This document shows, in pieces, positions 35,180-45,490 of a stretch of DNA of 63,575 bases. The DNA is from Methanocalculus taiwanensis. GTDB taxonomy: Archaea; Halobacteriota; Methanomicrobia; Methanomicrobiales; Methanocorpusculaceae. The notes beneath the pieces were generated by a model. That model had not been told where the DNA came from. It did no database searches and was given only the letters and a program-made list of their open reading frames with translations. Location of the stretch: positions 1-63,575 of the forward strand of contig NZ_VOTZ01000013.1 in assembly GCF_024372745.1 (NCBI RefSeq), written 5' to 3'. A program made the position numbers and the translations under genes. How positions within the stretch are numbered: position 1 is the stretch's first letter; every line of letters begins with the position of its first letter.

Positions 35180-37119
35180 TCCCGATGTATGAACGGTTTC
35201 GGCGTCTCTCAAGGCGGGATCCGATGCGTTTCCAGCACCTCCGGAACGACATCATATCAGCACGCCTTGGTATCACCGTCGAGCGGCTCTACTATTACGC
35301 TTTCGTCTTCGGTATTGGGATTGGAACTGCAATAGGTTTTTTATTCTTCTTTATCGCCGGTATCTTCAAGCCGATAGTCATCCCCCAGGCTGCATATGAA
35401 TTCACCAGGCAGAACAGGATCTCGATACCGTTTCTGGCTGAACTTCCGCTTGAAGACCTCCTCTTCAGGGCGTTTATTGCAGCCATTGTCTTCATCATCT
35501 TCGCCTATATCACCTATCGTATCGTCCTGGCTTTCCCCGGCTTGATGAAGTCTTCCCGTGCAACCAGGATCAACCTGACCCTCCATAACGCGGTTGCGTA
35601 TATGTATGCGATGCGGAGGGGTGGGGCTGAACTGATCGAGATCTTCCGCTCGCTCTCAGAGAACTCGCATGTCTATGGTGAGGTGGCGCTGGAGTTTCGG
35701 CAGGTTGTCAGGGACTGTGATCTCTTTGCCCATGATATCGTCTCTGCCCTCCGCGAACTCCAGATGACAACTCCATCTGCCAAGATGAAGGACTTCATTC
35801 AGGATCTCCTCTCCATCATTGAGAGCGGCGGCGATCTCTCCGGCTTTTTAAAGGCGAAAGTGAGCCTGTACCAGGATGAGGCAAAATTTGAGCAGAAACA
35901 GTTCTTAAATACTCTCTCTCTGGTTGCAGAGGGGTATGTCACCCTCTTTGTGGCTGGCCCCCTGTTTTTGATCATTGTGATGGTGGTGATGGGAATGATG
36001 GGGCCGGGTGCCCTTATGCAGCTGAATATTGTCATCTACGCGTTAATTCCAATCGGAACAGCGATATTTGTCGTCTTCATCGATATGATCTCATCCCAGC
36101 CCGAGAGCGTGGAACGGTACACCTTTATCCAGGAGCTGCACGAGTTTCCGGATGTTCTGATCAAGGAGGCTGAAGAAACTGCAGAGAAGGGGCTAATCGC
36201 TGCATTGAAAAGATATGATCGGTGGACAAATATCCGTGAGTTCATCTCCGATCCGCTCCATTACTTCCTGATCCTCCCACACCGAACCTTCTATTTCTCG
36301 GTTCCGGTTGGTATCATCTATCTTGTTTATTGGTATTTCCAGATCCCCGATTATGGCGATTATGAGTTTTACCTTACTGTCCTTGACGACTACATTATCG
36401 CCACATTCCTGATCTTCTTTGTCCCTTATGCGATAGCACAGCTGATATGGAGCCGTAGAATTGGTGATATCGAGGCATCGCTCCCGGATTTCCTCCAGAG
36501 GCTTGCCGGGATCAATGAAGTAGGTCTAACCATTGCAAAGGCCCTCTCCATCCTGGTCAGAACCAATCTTGGTCTTCTGAGTTATGAGATCAAAAAGATC
36601 AAGCGCGATCTCGAATGGGGATCAAATGTCGAGGATGCTCTTGTCCGTTTTGAAGAGCGACTCTCGACACCATCAATTTCGCGTACAGTGACGCTGATCA
36701 CCAGAGCAAGTGCAATGAGCGGTGAGATCGGCCAGGTGCTCACCATCGCAGCAAGTGATGCTGATATGAGCGAGACACTCAAAAGGGAGCGGCAGGGGGA
36801 GATGTTCCTCTACACCGCCGTCGTCTACCTTGCATTCTTCGTCTTCATCTTTGTGGTTCTTGTGATTGGAACACAGTTCCTCCCTGTCATCGAGATGACT
36901 GATGCATCCGCTGCATCCATGAGCGGCGCCGGGGCTTTCTCAAGCGTTGGAGGCATATCTGCTCTAACCTACGGCCGCCTCTTCTACCACGCGGTCATCA
37001 TCCAGGCGATCTGTTCAGGACTCATCGCTGGTCTGATGGGTGAGTCGTCGTTAGCTGCCGGTGTGAAACATGCCTGCATTATGGTATTTGTGGCATTTGT
37101 GATCTTCGCCTTGATCTGA
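35176..37119 (+). CDS. FlaJ/TadC-type membrane platform protein
   Basis: 647 residues holding two type II secretion F domains: the first around FRSLSENSHVYGEVALEF to AKFEQKQFLNTL, and the second around LPDFLQRLAGINEVG to TLKRERQGEM. Several membrane helices flank each domain (about 38-60, 90-112, 250-305, 370-425 and a C-terminal group after 540). It is the inner-membrane base for the ATPase upstream, with which it overlaps by 4 bases. No pilin gene is adjacent; a pilin-like gene occurs at 49758. Confidence 0.88.
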   Translation: MIPMYERFRRLSRRDPMRFQHLRNDIISARLGITVERLYYYAFVFGIGIGTAIGFLFFFIAGIFKPIVIPQAAYEFTRQNRISIPFLAELPLEDLLFRAFIAAIVFIIFAYITYRIVLAFPGLMKSSRATRINLTLHNAVAYMYAMRRGGAELIEIFRSLSENSHVYGEVALEFRQVVRDCDLFAHDIVSALRELQMTTPSAKMKDFIQDLLSIIESGGDLSGFLKAKVSLYQDEAKFEQKQFLNTLSLVAEGYVTLFVAGPLFLIIVMVVMGMMGPGALMQLNIVIYALIPIGTAIFVVFIDMISSQPESVERYTFIQELHEFPDVLIKEAEETAEKGLIAALKRYDRWTNIREFISDPLHYFLILPHRTFYFSVPVGIIYLVYWYFQIPDYGDYEFYLTVLDDYIIATFLIFFVPYAIAQLIWSRRIGDIEASLPDFLQRLAGINEVGLTIAKALSILVRTNLGLLSYEIKKIKRDLEWGSNVEDALVRFEERLSTPSISRTVTLITRASAMSGEIGQVLTIAASDADMSETLKRERQGEMFLYTAVVYLAFFVFIFVVLVIGTQFLPVIEMTDASAASMSGAGAFSSVGGISALTYGRLFYHAVIIQAICSGLIAGLMGESSLAAGVKHACIMVFVAFVIFALI

Positions 37120-37135
37120 CAAGCCAGATGCGATA

Positions 37136-37144
37136 AACTTTAAG
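37136..37144 (+). promoter_or_regulatory. TATA candidate before the zinc ribbon and ATP synthase genes
   Basis: aactttaag lies about 41 bases before the ATG at 37181, predicting a short leader that contains the ribosome site aggtga. A second weak candidate, ccaattattc, lies near 37827-37836 just before the first ATP synthase gene. Confidence 0.4.
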
Positions 37145-37180
37145 TGAGACTGCGTTCAATGAACATCAGGTGATTGAGAG

Positions 37181-37333
37181 ATGTGCAGCGTAGGTGGTCC
37201 GGCAGATATAGAGATTGAAGAGGGAGTGCAGGGTAAGAGTTATATCTGTAATACATGCGGAGAGAAGTTTAAAACCGTCGGAAAACGTCCGATGTGTCCT
37301 TCGTGCCAGTCCGAAGATGTCACACCGGCATGA
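37181..37333 (+). CDS. 50-residue zinc-ribbon protein
   Basis: A short gene with a clear ribosome site (aggtga, 7 bases). The protein opens MCSVGGPADIEIEEG and carries two CxxC knuckles, ICNTCGEKF and MCPSCQSED, 16 residues apart, as in a rubredoxin-like zinc ribbon. Its TGA overlaps the next ATG (atga), so it is translated with the unknown gene downstream. Function unknown. Confidence 0.75.
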   Translation: MCSVGGPADIEIEEGVQGKSYICNTCGEKFKTVGKRPMCPSCQSEDVTPA

Positions 37334-37809
37334 TCCTCACTCCCGATGACCGTCTTGTCCTCATCAGGGGACAATCTTCTTTTCTTATTTGTGCCCGTGC
37401 CGGCAGGAAGTTCCCTCTCATGATTGAGACTGTTGATTCCGAATATGTGCAGGGGATATATCCTGATGATATCATCGCTGTCTCAGCACCGGAAGGTGGT
37501 GAGCTGATTCCGGCATGTTATCTTCTTGATCTGGTACGGAAATATAATCAACCGCTTCTGGTATTGCCACGGGGGCATCCGGGATCCGGCAGGCTTCGGT
37601 ATGTTGTATCTGCGGGCAGCAAAATCCTTCTTTCATGTGAAATTATGCGGGGAACGCATCCAAAGCAGCATCTCATCTGTTCATCCGCAGAACTGGCAGG
37701 ACTTGAAATATCCGGTGAAAACGGGTCTATTCTTATTAAGAACCTTCCAGATGCAGTAAAATGGGAATATCTTCCATACATTCCTCCCGAAACAGAACAA
37801 CAATTATAA
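37330..37809 (+). CDS. unidentified 159-residue protein
   Basis: Starts at the ATG overlapping the zinc-ribbon stop; the frame is open further back but that part belongs to the zinc ribbon in another frame. It begins MILTPDDRLVLIRGQSSF and is mostly beta-strand-like and soluble, with five scattered cysteines (for example in LICARAG, IPACYLL and LLSCEIM). I recognise no family. It lies 46 bases before the first ATP synthase gene and may be co-transcribed with it. Confidence 0.65.
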   Translation: MILTPDDRLVLIRGQSSFLICARAGRKFPLMIETVDSEYVQGIYPDDIIAVSAPEGGELIPACYLLDLVRKYNQPLLVLPRGHPGSGRLRYVVSAGSKILLSCEIMRGTHPKQHLICSSAELAGLEISGENGSILIKNLPDAVKWEYLPYIPPETEQQL

Positions 37810-37855
37810 GAGATACGGTAAACCAATTATTCTGTTGCCGTGAGAGGAGGGTTGG

Positions 37856-38185
37856 ATGAAAACTGAGGTTCTGAAGAGCATCAAAAAGACCGAAGAAGAA
37901 TATCGTCAGCAGGTTGAGAAGGCAAAACTTGAGCGCGAGCAGATTATCGCAAATGCCAGGTTTGAAGCCGAGAACCAGGTTGCCAAGGCAACAGCTGTTG
38001 CCGATGAGTACACTAAGAAGCGTCTGGCGGATGCACGAAGTGACGCAGCGAAGAAACGCGCCCAAATTATCGAGGAAGGAAAGCATCAGGCATCTATCCT
38101 CAAAGAGAAGGGCCGAAAACGGATGAATGAAGCCGTTTCGCTGCTGGTTGAGCGGTTCAAGGAGAGAGTTCATGTTACAGCCTAA
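37856..38185 (+). CDS. ahaH: A-type ATP synthase subunit H (peripheral stalk)
   Basis: 109 residues, almost entirely a charged coiled coil (MKTEVLKSIKKTEEEY, ERFKERVHV). It pairs with subunit E to form the stalk that stops the catalytic head from turning. A ggaggg ribosome site precedes it. Its end overlaps the next gene by 14 bases. Confidence 0.88.
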   Translation: MKTEVLKSIKKTEEEYRQQVEKAKLEREQIIANARFEAENQVAKATAVADEYTKKRLADARSDAAKKRAQIIEEGKHQASILKEKGRKRMNEAVSLLVERFKERVHVTA

Positions 38186-40148
38186 GACGATGACGCGTCT
38201 GCTCATCGTTGGATCGAAAGAGCAGATGCCGTCAGCTGTAACCGAACTTTACCGTCACCACGTATTCCATATCACCGATTATACCGATCAGGGGAAAGAG
38301 GGATATGAGGGCTTTCGGATCGGGCAACCGATGGAAGGTGCAACAGAACTCTCGACAGATCTGATCAAGATCAGGTCAATGGAGAGCATCTTTGGACTTT
38401 CTCCCGATGATTATTTTGACACCAGAAAGCGTTCTGCGCAATCGATCAAAGAGATTATTGAGCGTGACCTCCCGGCTATCGAAGATGAGGTCAGCAATCT
38501 CACGGCACAGCGATCAGCAGCAGAAGCACAAATAAGGGTGAATGAACAGCAAATAGCTGAGTTATCGCCCTTCTCCGGCATACCCCTAGAACTGGGACTC
38601 TACCAGGGGTATGAAACGGTATCGGTGATTGCGGGAAAAGCACCCCGTGATATCGAGATCCCGGTCCCACACGAGAAGTTCTTTGCATCAGGCAAGGGTG
38701 AGAGCACCATGGTCATCTTCTTTAAAAATGAAGACCGTGCTGCACTTGAAAAAGCTCTGGCTGAAGCAGAGTTCCAGCCGATCCCGATTCCACAGGGACA
38801 AGGGTCAGTCCGAAAGGCAATCGATACCTATCAGTCTGAGATCTCTCAGCTGACTGCAAAAATTGAGGATATCGATGTAAAAATCGCAAGTGTGAAAGAA
38901 AAGCATGGTGATTTTCTTGCTGCCTGCGATGAGGTGCTTACAGCCGATGTCGAACAGGCTGAGGCACCACTTCGGTTTGCAACAACCGAGCTCATCTTTA
39001 TCGCAGATGGGTGGGTTCCTGTATCTGAGGTCGAGAATCTTAAATCAGGGCTTGCTCAGGCAACAGGTGACAAAATCCTCGTCATGGAATTCGAGGAGAA
39101 AGATGGGCATCACGAACATCAGCCGCCTGTTGAGTATGATAACCCTAATTTTGCAAAGCCAATGCAGTCGATCGTGGATATCTATTCACGACCCCGGTAT
39201 GATGAGCTTGACCCAACACTGATGATAGCCTTCATCTTCCCGTTATTCTTCGGAATTATCCTCGGAGACATCGGGTATGGTGCTGTTCTGCTTATTCTGG
39301 CTCTTGCCCTTCAGAGAGTGCTCAAAGGTGAGGCTGTTCAGCAGCTGCTCGCAGTACTCAGAAACGCAAGCATCTCAGCCATCATCTTTGGTATTTTCTA
39401 TGCCGAGATATTCGGAGCTCATCCGGGTGCCCTGGATATCGAGCTATGGCACCCGATCATAAGCAGGCATCTTCTGATTGGATCACATGCACATCACCAG
39501 GGAGATATTGCAGTTCTGCTGGTATTTGCGGTATGGCTTGGTATTATCCAGATGACCGTTGGAAGGATTATGGGAATTGTTAACCATGCACGGCATCGGA
39601 ATATGCTTCATGTTATGGGCCAGGTAAGCTGGATTGCCTTTATGTGGGGTGCACTTCTTCTCATCTGGTCGATTGCGGCGATACCATTGATGCCGGATCT
39701 GACAATGCTTCCTCCAATAGTTATGGGATTAAATATTGCCGGACTTATAGGTGCGGTTCTCATCGTGGCAGGTGCAATTGGAATCGGAATCGAGTCGCCT
39801 CTCGAATTGATAGAACTTCCGTCAGTCATCAGCCATTCGCTTTCATATACGCGTCTGGCAGCTGTGGGCCTCTCATCAGTTGCAATTGCAATGGTCGTTA
39901 ACTTCATTGCTATCGAGATGCTGATCGAGCCACAGTTAAAGGAACTGACGGCAATTGGAATAGTTCTCATAATCGTTGGAATCTTAGTTCTCCTCATCGG
40001 ACACCTGCTGAATACGGCACTTGGTCTTCTTGGAGGGGGTCTGCAATCATTAAGGTTGCAGTATGTTGAGTTCTTCACCAAATTTTACAAGGGTGGTGGA
40101 GAGAAATATAATCCATTTGGAAAGAAACGTCATTTAACGGAGGATTAA
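38172..40148 (+). CDS. ahaI: A-type ATP synthase subunit I (a subunit)
   Basis: 658 residues from the ATG at 38172 (ggagag 5 bases upstream). The N-terminal half (to about 330) is a soluble coiled-coil arm that meets the E/H stalk. The C-terminal half has about seven or eight membrane helices, starting at LMIAFIFPLFFGIILGDIGYG. The ion-channel arginine is expected within SHSLSYTRLAAVGLSS. It passes ions to the K ring. Confidence 0.95.
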   Translation: MLQPKTMTRLLIVGSKEQMPSAVTELYRHHVFHITDYTDQGKEGYEGFRIGQPMEGATELSTDLIKIRSMESIFGLSPDDYFDTRKRSAQSIKEIIERDLPAIEDEVSNLTAQRSAAEAQIRVNEQQIAELSPFSGIPLELGLYQGYETVSVIAGKAPRDIEIPVPHEKFFASGKGESTMVIFFKNEDRAALEKALAEAEFQPIPIPQGQGSVRKAIDTYQSEISQLTAKIEDIDVKIASVKEKHGDFLAACDEVLTADVEQAEAPLRFATTELIFIADGWVPVSEVENLKSGLAQATGDKILVMEFEEKDGHHEHQPPVEYDNPNFAKPMQSIVDIYSRPRYDELDPTLMIAFIFPLFFGIILGDIGYGAVLLILALALQRVLKGEAVQQLLAVLRNASISAIIFGIFYAEIFGAHPGALDIELWHPIISRHLLIGSHAHHQGDIAVLLVFAVWLGIIQMTVGRIMGIVNHARHRNMLHVMGQVSWIAFMWGALLLIWSIAAIPLMPDLTMLPPIVMGLNIAGLIGAVLIVAGAIGIGIESPLELIELPSVISHSLSYTRLAAVGLSSVAIAMVVNFIAIEMLIEPQLKELTAIGIVLIIVGILVLLIGHLLNTALGLLGGGLQSLRLQYVEFFTKFYKGGGEKYNPFGKKRHLTED

Positions 40149-40149
40149 A

Positions 40150-40407
40150 ATGGTAGATTTTGGAGTTGCAGAATTAACAATTGAAATGGTAGCTGAATCG
40201 CAAATGGGATTAAAGGCACTCGGTGCAGGGCTTGCTGTCGGGCTTACCGGTATTGGTGCCGGTGTTGCCGAGATGGGTATTGGTTCTGCTGCTGTTGGTG
40301 CAACCGCAGAAAATAAGGATATCTTTGGTTTAGCACTCCTGCTTACAGTCATTCCGGAAACGATTGTTATCTTCGGACTTGTTGTCTCGCTGTTGATTCT
40401 ATTCTAA
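40150..40407 (+). CDS. ahaK: A-type ATP synthase subunit K (rotor ring proteolipid)
   Basis: 85 residues, two membrane helices joined by the polar loop ATAENKD. The ion-binding carboxylate is E70 in VIPETIVIF on helix 2. This is the single-hairpin type, not a duplicated one. A threonine follows E70, as in many sodium-binding rings, but helix 1 shows no obvious glutamine in the membrane, so the coupling ion is left open. Confidence 0.93.
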   Translation: MVDFGVAELTIEMVAESQMGLKALGAGLAVGLTGIGAGVAEMGIGSAAVGATAENKDIFGLALLLTVIPETIVIFGLVVSLLILF

Positions 40408-40419
40408 ATGGAGTCTACA

Positions 40420-40998
40420 ATGGGACTAGAAGTTGTCGTCGAAGAGATCAGGGAGATAGGGCAGAAGGAAGCCACTGCTATACGTAATGAGGCCAATGAA
40501 GAGGCCCGACGGATCCTAGCGGCAGCAGAGGAGCGTGCATCATCGATCAAACAGGAGGCAGAGGCAGAGGTTGAACGTCAGGTTCAGCAGATGGAGGCCC
40601 AGGAGGTCTCGGCCGCAAAACTCCTTGTCAAACGTGAAACCCTCAATGCGCAGAAAGAGCTTCTTGAAGAGGTTTTCAATGCGACAGAAAAAGCCATATC
40701 GGAACTTCCTGCCGCCTTCCATGAGAAGGTCATCCGGGAGCTCCTGAAGAAGGTGGCAAAGGAGATCAAAGATGGTGTCGTCTTCTGTAACAGCAGAGAT
40801 CAGCAGGCAGTGGAATCAGCCCTCTCAGAACTGAAGACTCTGAGCGGATACTCATATGGTGGCTCCACCCCGATTAGAGGTGGGATCATTGTTCAGAGTG
40901 CAGACGGACAATTAACCGTGGATCTCAGTTATCAGACCTTCCTGGATGAAGTCTGGGAATCCGGGCTAAAAGACGGCTCGGATATTCTCTTTGGATAG
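40420..40998 (+). CDS. ahaE: A-type ATP synthase subunit E
   Basis: 192 residues from the ATG at 40420, which has ggag six bases before it; the ATG at 40408 lacks a site. A long coiled coil (about 5-95, with QEAEAEVERQVQQME) precedes a globular C-terminus (GGIIVQSADGQLTVDLSY). It binds subunit H and caps the catalytic head. The stop is TAG. Confidence 0.92.
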   Translation: MGLEVVVEEIREIGQKEATAIRNEANEEARRILAAAEERASSIKQEAEAEVERQVQQMEAQEVSAAKLLVKRETLNAQKELLEEVFNATEKAISELPAAFHEKVIRELLKKVAKEIKDGVVFCNSRDQQAVESALSELKTLSGYSYGGSTPIRGGIIVQSADGQLTVDLSYQTFLDEVWESGLKDGSDILFG

Positions 40999-41011
40999 GA
41001 GGTATGTGCTG

Positions 41012-42070
41012 ATGTCTGTGGTGATTGGAGGTCCGGCACCCTATGTCTATGTCTGCACGCGAATGCGTGTGCGCAAATCCAAGCTGCTTCCGAGAGAGGA
41101 ATATCTCCGGATGCTGAATATGAGCCTTCCCCAGATCACCCGTCTCATTGAGGAGATGGAGTACAAAAAAGAGATTGATGAGCTTGCATCGTCATTTGAT
41201 GGTATCGATCTCGTTGAAGAGGCGCTCTCATGGAACCTGGCAAAGGAGTTCCAGGCTATCCTTGCGATCACCCCCGGCATTCTCAAACAGTTCACAAAAT
41301 CGTACCTTCGGAGGTGGGATATCCAGAATGTCCTCACCATCATCCGGGGTAAAAAACAGGGGATGTCTGCTGGAAAGATCAAGGAGGTCGTTGTTCCAGC
41401 GGGTTCACTTGATGTTCTGTTTCTGGACCGGATGATTGCAGAAGAGTCGGCAGAGCGTTCAGTTGAGATGCTCAAGAACCTCCCCCTCTACTCGGTCATT
41501 GAACGAGAGTACTCGGCTGCCGTTGAATCGGGATCGTTTGGAAGGCTTGAGAATGAGCTCTATCGCCAGTTCTATGCCGATCTAATCGATGAAGCCACAA
41601 GTGGTCTGAAAGGAGGAAACCAGTTCCTTAAGTCGATCCAGCTTGATATCGATATCAGGAACATTAAGACGATCTTCCGGCTCAGGGGCCAGGCAATCTC
41701 TGCTGAAGAGACATCTGATGTCTGGATACCCGGTGCTTCGTTCTCAGTTGATGAACTCAAACGCATCTCTCAGATCGAAACAATAGATGAGCTTGTCGAT
41801 ACACTGAGGAAGAAAGTAAAGAGCCCGGCACTCGTCGATGCACTGGAAGGACTTCGTGAAGAGAAACCCATTCATGAAGTGGAGAACTCCCTGACCAGAG
41901 CACAGCTGGACTATATGGATCGGCTCTCGAAGAGGAATCCTTTCTCGATCTACCCGATCCTCGTCTACCTTGAGAAGAAGAAATATGAAGTGACCAATCT
42001 CAGGGCGCTTGCACGTGGTAAACAGGCAAATCTTCCGGCTGAGCGGATCGAAAACTATCTGGTGATATGA
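41012..42070 (+). CDS. ahaC: A-type ATP synthase subunit C
   Basis: 352 residues from the ATG at 41012, nine bases after a perfect aggaggt. Helical, with the repeated [17 protein letters not shown] and [18 protein letters not shown] motifs typical of this funnel-shaped protein that links the rotating shaft (D, F) to the K ring. Confidence 0.93.
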   Translation: MSVVIGGPAPYVYVCTRMRVRKSKLLPREEYLRMLNMSLPQITRLIEEMEYKKEIDELASSFDGIDLVEEALSWNLAKEFQAILAITPGILKQFTKSYLRRWDIQNVLTIIRGKKQGMSAGKIKEVVVPAGSLDVLFLDRMIAEESAERSVEMLKNLPLYSVIEREYSAAVESGSFGRLENELYRQFYADLIDEATSGLKGGNQFLKSIQLDIDIRNIKTIFRLRGQAISAEETSDVWIPGASFSVDELKRISQIETIDELVDTLRKKVKSPALVDALEGLREEKPIHEVENSLTRAQLDYMDRLSKRNPFSIYPILVYLEKKKYEVTNLRALARGKQANLPAERIENYLVI

Positions 42071-42372
42071 TGGAGATCGCAGTTATCGGAAGAGAAGAGT
42101 TTATTCTGGGTTTCAGGCTCGCAGGGCTTCAGAAGACCTACGCAGCAGAGACTCCGGAGAAATTAACGGAGGTGATTGGCCGGACATTGGAAGATCCCAA
42201 TGTCGGCATTCTCGTCCTCCAGAGCACTGATATGGAACAGGTTCCAAGAAGGCTTCAGATAGCCCTTGAGAACTCGGTGAAACCGACCGTTATCTCCATT
42301 GGCGGTGAGACGGGCGGCCTCTCCCTGAGAGAGCGGATTAAGCGATCAGTGGGTGTTGATCTGTGGAAGTAA
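42067..42372 (+). CDS. ahaF: A-type ATP synthase subunit F
   Basis: 101 residues with a Rossmann-like fold: [19 protein letters not shown] at its start, a central GILVLQSTD and the tail RIKRSVG. It binds subunit D on the shaft. The start overlaps the end of subunit C and the end overlaps subunit A by 10 bases. Confidence 0.92.
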   Translation: MMEIAVIGREEFILGFRLAGLQKTYAAETPEKLTEVIGRTLEDPNVGILVLQSTDMEQVPRRLQIALENSVKPTVISIGGETGGLSLRERIKRSVGVDLWK

Positions 42373-44111
42373 AGAAGAAATCAGGAATTCTCAAAAGGAT
42401 CGCGGGACCAGTGGTCACCGCGGTAAACCTTGACGCACACATGTATGATGTGGTCAAGGTTGGTGATGAGGAGCTGATGGGTGAGGTGATCAAGATCGAT
42501 GGTGATAATGTCATCATCCAGGTATATGAAGACACCTCCGGCATCAAACCGGGTGAGCCGGTCACAAACACGGGACTCTCACTCGCAGTTGAGCTTGGCC
42601 CCGGTCTCCTCACCAGTATCTACGATGGTATACAGCGGCCTCTTGAGGTGCTCGTCGAGAAGATGGGGAACTTCATCGAACGTGGTGTCACTGCACCAGG
42701 CCTTGACCGCTCAAAGAAGTGGGATTTTAAGCCTGTTGTAAAAGCTGGTGACCATGTTGAACCCGGCCAGATCATCGGTGAGGTACAGGAAACGAACAAG
42801 ATGCACCGGGTCATGATCCCGCCGAATGTAAAAGGCGGTATTGTGAAGGAGATAAAATCCGGGTCATTTGCCGTCGACGAGACGGTGATCGTCCTTGATG
42901 ATGGTTCCTCGTACCCGATGATGCAGAAGTGGCCGGTTCGTGTGCCACGCCCTGTAAAAGAGAAGAAGAACCCGAAGATTCCATTAAACACTGGACAGCG
43001 TATTCTTGACGGTCTCTTCCCGATTGCAAAAGGTGGAACGGCAGCTATTCCAGGGCCATTCGGATCAGGAAAGACGGTTACCCAGCAGCAGCTTGCAAAA
43101 TGGTCTGATGCAGAGATTGTCGTCTACATCGGCTGTGGCGAGCGCGGCAACGAAATGACTGAGGTGCTGACCGAGTTCCCGCATCTTGACGATCCAAAGA
43201 CCGGAAAGCCCCTGATGGAGCGGACGGTTTTAATCGCAAATACCTCGAACATGCCTGTTGCTGCCCGTGAAGCATCTGTCTATACCGGGATCACCATCGC
43301 GGAGTACTTCCGTGATATGGGCTATGACGTATCCCTGATGGCAGACTCGACCTCCCGCTGGGCAGAAGCGATGCGTGAGATCTCAAGCCGTCTTGAAGAG
43401 ATGCCTGGTGAAGAAGGATACCCCGCGTACCTTGCAGCACGGCTCTCCGAGTTCTATGAGCGTGCAGGTCTTGTCGATGCGCTATCCGGTTCACAAGGTT
43501 CGGTCTCTGTCATCGGTGCGGTTTCCCCGCCAGGTGGTGACTTTTCAGAGCCGGTTACCCAGAACACCCTCCGTATTGTGAAGGTCTTCTGGGCGCTTGA
43601 TGCCAAGCTTTCACAGCGGCGTCACTTCCCGGCTATCAACTGGCTGAATTCATACTCGCTGTACCTTGACCAGCTCCAGGACTACTATAATGAACATGTC
43701 TCCCCCGAATGGAACAAGCTCCGTTCATGGGCGATGGAAGTTCTTCAGAAGGAGTCCGAGCTTCAGGAGATCGTTCAGCTCGTCGGATCTGATGCACTGC
43801 CTGAATCCGAACAGATTACAATCGAAGTCGCACGTATGCTTCGTGAAATCTTCCTTCAGCAGAACGCCTATGATGATGTCGATACGTACTGTGACATGAC
43901 CAAGCAGTTCGATATTATGAAGGCGATCAAGGTCTATGCTGATTCGGCATATGCTGCCCAGGCAGCAGGTGTTGCTCCCGCACAGATCATTAGTGTGAAG
44001 GCAAAGTCCGATCTCCCGCAGATCAAGTTCGTCCGCGACTACAAGCCAATGCTTGACCAGATTTTGAAAGGTATGGAATCTGAGTTCACAACACTGAGGG
44101 CAGGAGCATGA
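42363..44111 (+). CDS. ahaA: A-type ATP synthase catalytic subunit A
   Basis: 582 residues from a GTG. The P-loop [13 protein letters not shown] near 235, [12 protein letters not shown], and the arginine-bearing [20 protein letters not shown] are complete. The long insertion of A-type subunits (about 115-190) is present. No intein. Its stop overlaps subunit B by 4 bases. Confidence 0.97.
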   Translation: MEVKKKSGILKRIAGPVVTAVNLDAHMYDVVKVGDEELMGEVIKIDGDNVIIQVYEDTSGIKPGEPVTNTGLSLAVELGPGLLTSIYDGIQRPLEVLVEKMGNFIERGVTAPGLDRSKKWDFKPVVKAGDHVEPGQIIGEVQETNKMHRVMIPPNVKGGIVKEIKSGSFAVDETVIVLDDGSSYPMMQKWPVRVPRPVKEKKNPKIPLNTGQRILDGLFPIAKGGTAAIPGPFGSGKTVTQQQLAKWSDAEIVVYIGCGERGNEMTEVLTEFPHLDDPKTGKPLMERTVLIANTSNMPVAAREASVYTGITIAEYFRDMGYDVSLMADSTSRWAEAMREISSRLEEMPGEEGYPAYLAARLSEFYERAGLVDALSGSQGSVSVIGAVSPPGGDFSEPVTQNTLRIVKVFWALDAKLSQRRHFPAINWLNSYSLYLDQLQDYYNEHVSPEWNKLRSWAMEVLQKESELQEIVQLVGSDALPESEQITIEVARMLREIFLQQNAYDDVDTYCDMTKQFDIMKAIKVYADSAYAAQAAGVAPAQIISVKAKSDLPQIKFVRDYKPMLDQILKGMESEFTTLRAGA

Positions 44112-45484
44112 AGGAATATAAGACAGTTACAAAGATCGCAGGCCCGCTCGTCTTCGTCGAGAAGACCGAGCCGGTCGGGTACCAGGAACTGGTCAATATC
44201 GTGCTCTCCGATGGAACAGTGAAGCGTGGTCAGGTCCTTGATACAAGCGATGATCTCGTTGTGGTGCAGGTCTTTGAAACGACGGCTGGTATCGGCAGGG
44301 ATTCAGGGATCAGGTTCCTTGGCGAAGCAATCAAGATGCCTGTTGGAAAGGAGATGCTCGGTCGTATTCTCTCAGGAGGCGGAAAGCCGATCGATGGCGG
44401 TCCGGAGATCGTACCTGAGAAGCGGCTGGACATCACCGGTGCTGCGATCAATCCGTATGCACGTGGCAATCCAAAGGATTTCATCCAGACCGGTATCTCC
44501 ACAATCGACGGGACAAACACCCTTGTCCGTGGTCAGAAACTCCCGATCTTCTCAGGATCCGGTCTTCCGCACAATGATATCGCGCTGCAGATTGCACGTC
44601 AGGCAAAGGTTCCGGGATCGACTGAGTCGTTTGCGGTAGTCTTTGCTGCGATGGGTATCACCAAAGAGGAAGCCAACCACTTTATGGAGGACTTCGAGCG
44701 GACCGGTGCACTTGAGCGTGCGGTCGTCTTCTTAAACCTTGCAGACGATCCTGCGGTCGAGCGTATCATCACGCCCCGTCTTGCACTGACAACCGCCGAG
44801 TACCTTGCCTATGAGCTTGGGTACCATGTGCTTGTTATCTTAACAGACATGACTAACTACTGCGAGGCGCTCCGTCAGATCGGTGCAGCCCGTGAAGAGG
44901 TTCCTGGCCGTCGTGGATATCCTGGTTACATGTATACCGATCTTGCATGCATCTACGAGCGTGCAGGTATCATCAAGGGAGTCAAGGGTTCGGTTACCCA
45001 GATTCCGATCCTGACAATGCCGGGTGACGATATCACTCACCCGATTCCTGACCTGACCGGCTACATCACCGAAGGGCAGATTGTGGTCTCCCGTGAACTT
45101 CACAGGAAAGGTATCTATCCACCAATCAACGTCCTTCCGTCGCTATCGCGTCTGATGAACCTTGGTATCGGGGAGGGGCTTACCCGCGATGATCACAAGA
45201 AAGTTTCGGATCAGCTGTATGCAGGCTATGCAGAAGGAAACGATCTCCGTGGGCTTGTTGCTATCGTCGGAAAGGATGCGCTTTCTGAACGTGATCGGCT
45301 CTTCCTTGAAGTAGCGGATTACTTCGAGAACCAGTTTGTCCGCCAGGGAATCAATGAAGACCGGTCGATTGCAGAGACCCTCGATGTCGGCTGGTCACTT
45401 CTGGCAACACTGCCCGAAGAGCAGCTCGTCAGGATTGACCGTGATCTGATCAGGAAGTACCATCCCAAGTACCGGAAGGAGTAA
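44108..45484 (+). CDS. ahaB: A-type ATP synthase regulatory subunit B
   Basis: 458 residues. The nucleotide site reads [14 protein letters not shown] instead of a Walker A, as in all non-catalytic B subunits. [30 protein letters not shown] follows in two steps of the same conserved region. It alternates with A in the hexameric head. Confidence 0.97.
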   Translation: MKEYKTVTKIAGPLVFVEKTEPVGYQELVNIVLSDGTVKRGQVLDTSDDLVVVQVFETTAGIGRDSGIRFLGEAIKMPVGKEMLGRILSGGGKPIDGGPEIVPEKRLDITGAAINPYARGNPKDFIQTGISTIDGTNTLVRGQKLPIFSGSGLPHNDIALQIARQAKVPGSTESFAVVFAAMGITKEEANHFMEDFERTGALERAVVFLNLADDPAVERIITPRLALTTAEYLAYELGYHVLVILTDMTNYCEALRQIGAAREEVPGRRGYPGYMYTDLACIYERAGIIKGVKGSVTQIPILTMPGDDITHPIPDLTGYITEGQIVVSRELHRKGIYPPINVLPSLSRLMNLGIGEGLTRDDHKKVSDQLYAGYAEGNDLRGLVAIVGKDALSERDRLFLEVADYFENQFVRQGINEDRSIAETLDVGWSLLATLPEEQLVRIDRDLIRKYHPKYRKE

Positions 45485-45490
45485 CCTGCC

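Noticed and set aside
32831-37119. Archaellum operon
   Set aside because: Only a FlaI/FlaJ-like motor and platform are present. No archaellin, FlaF/FlaG or clear FlaH lies beside them, so a pilus-type system is the safer call.
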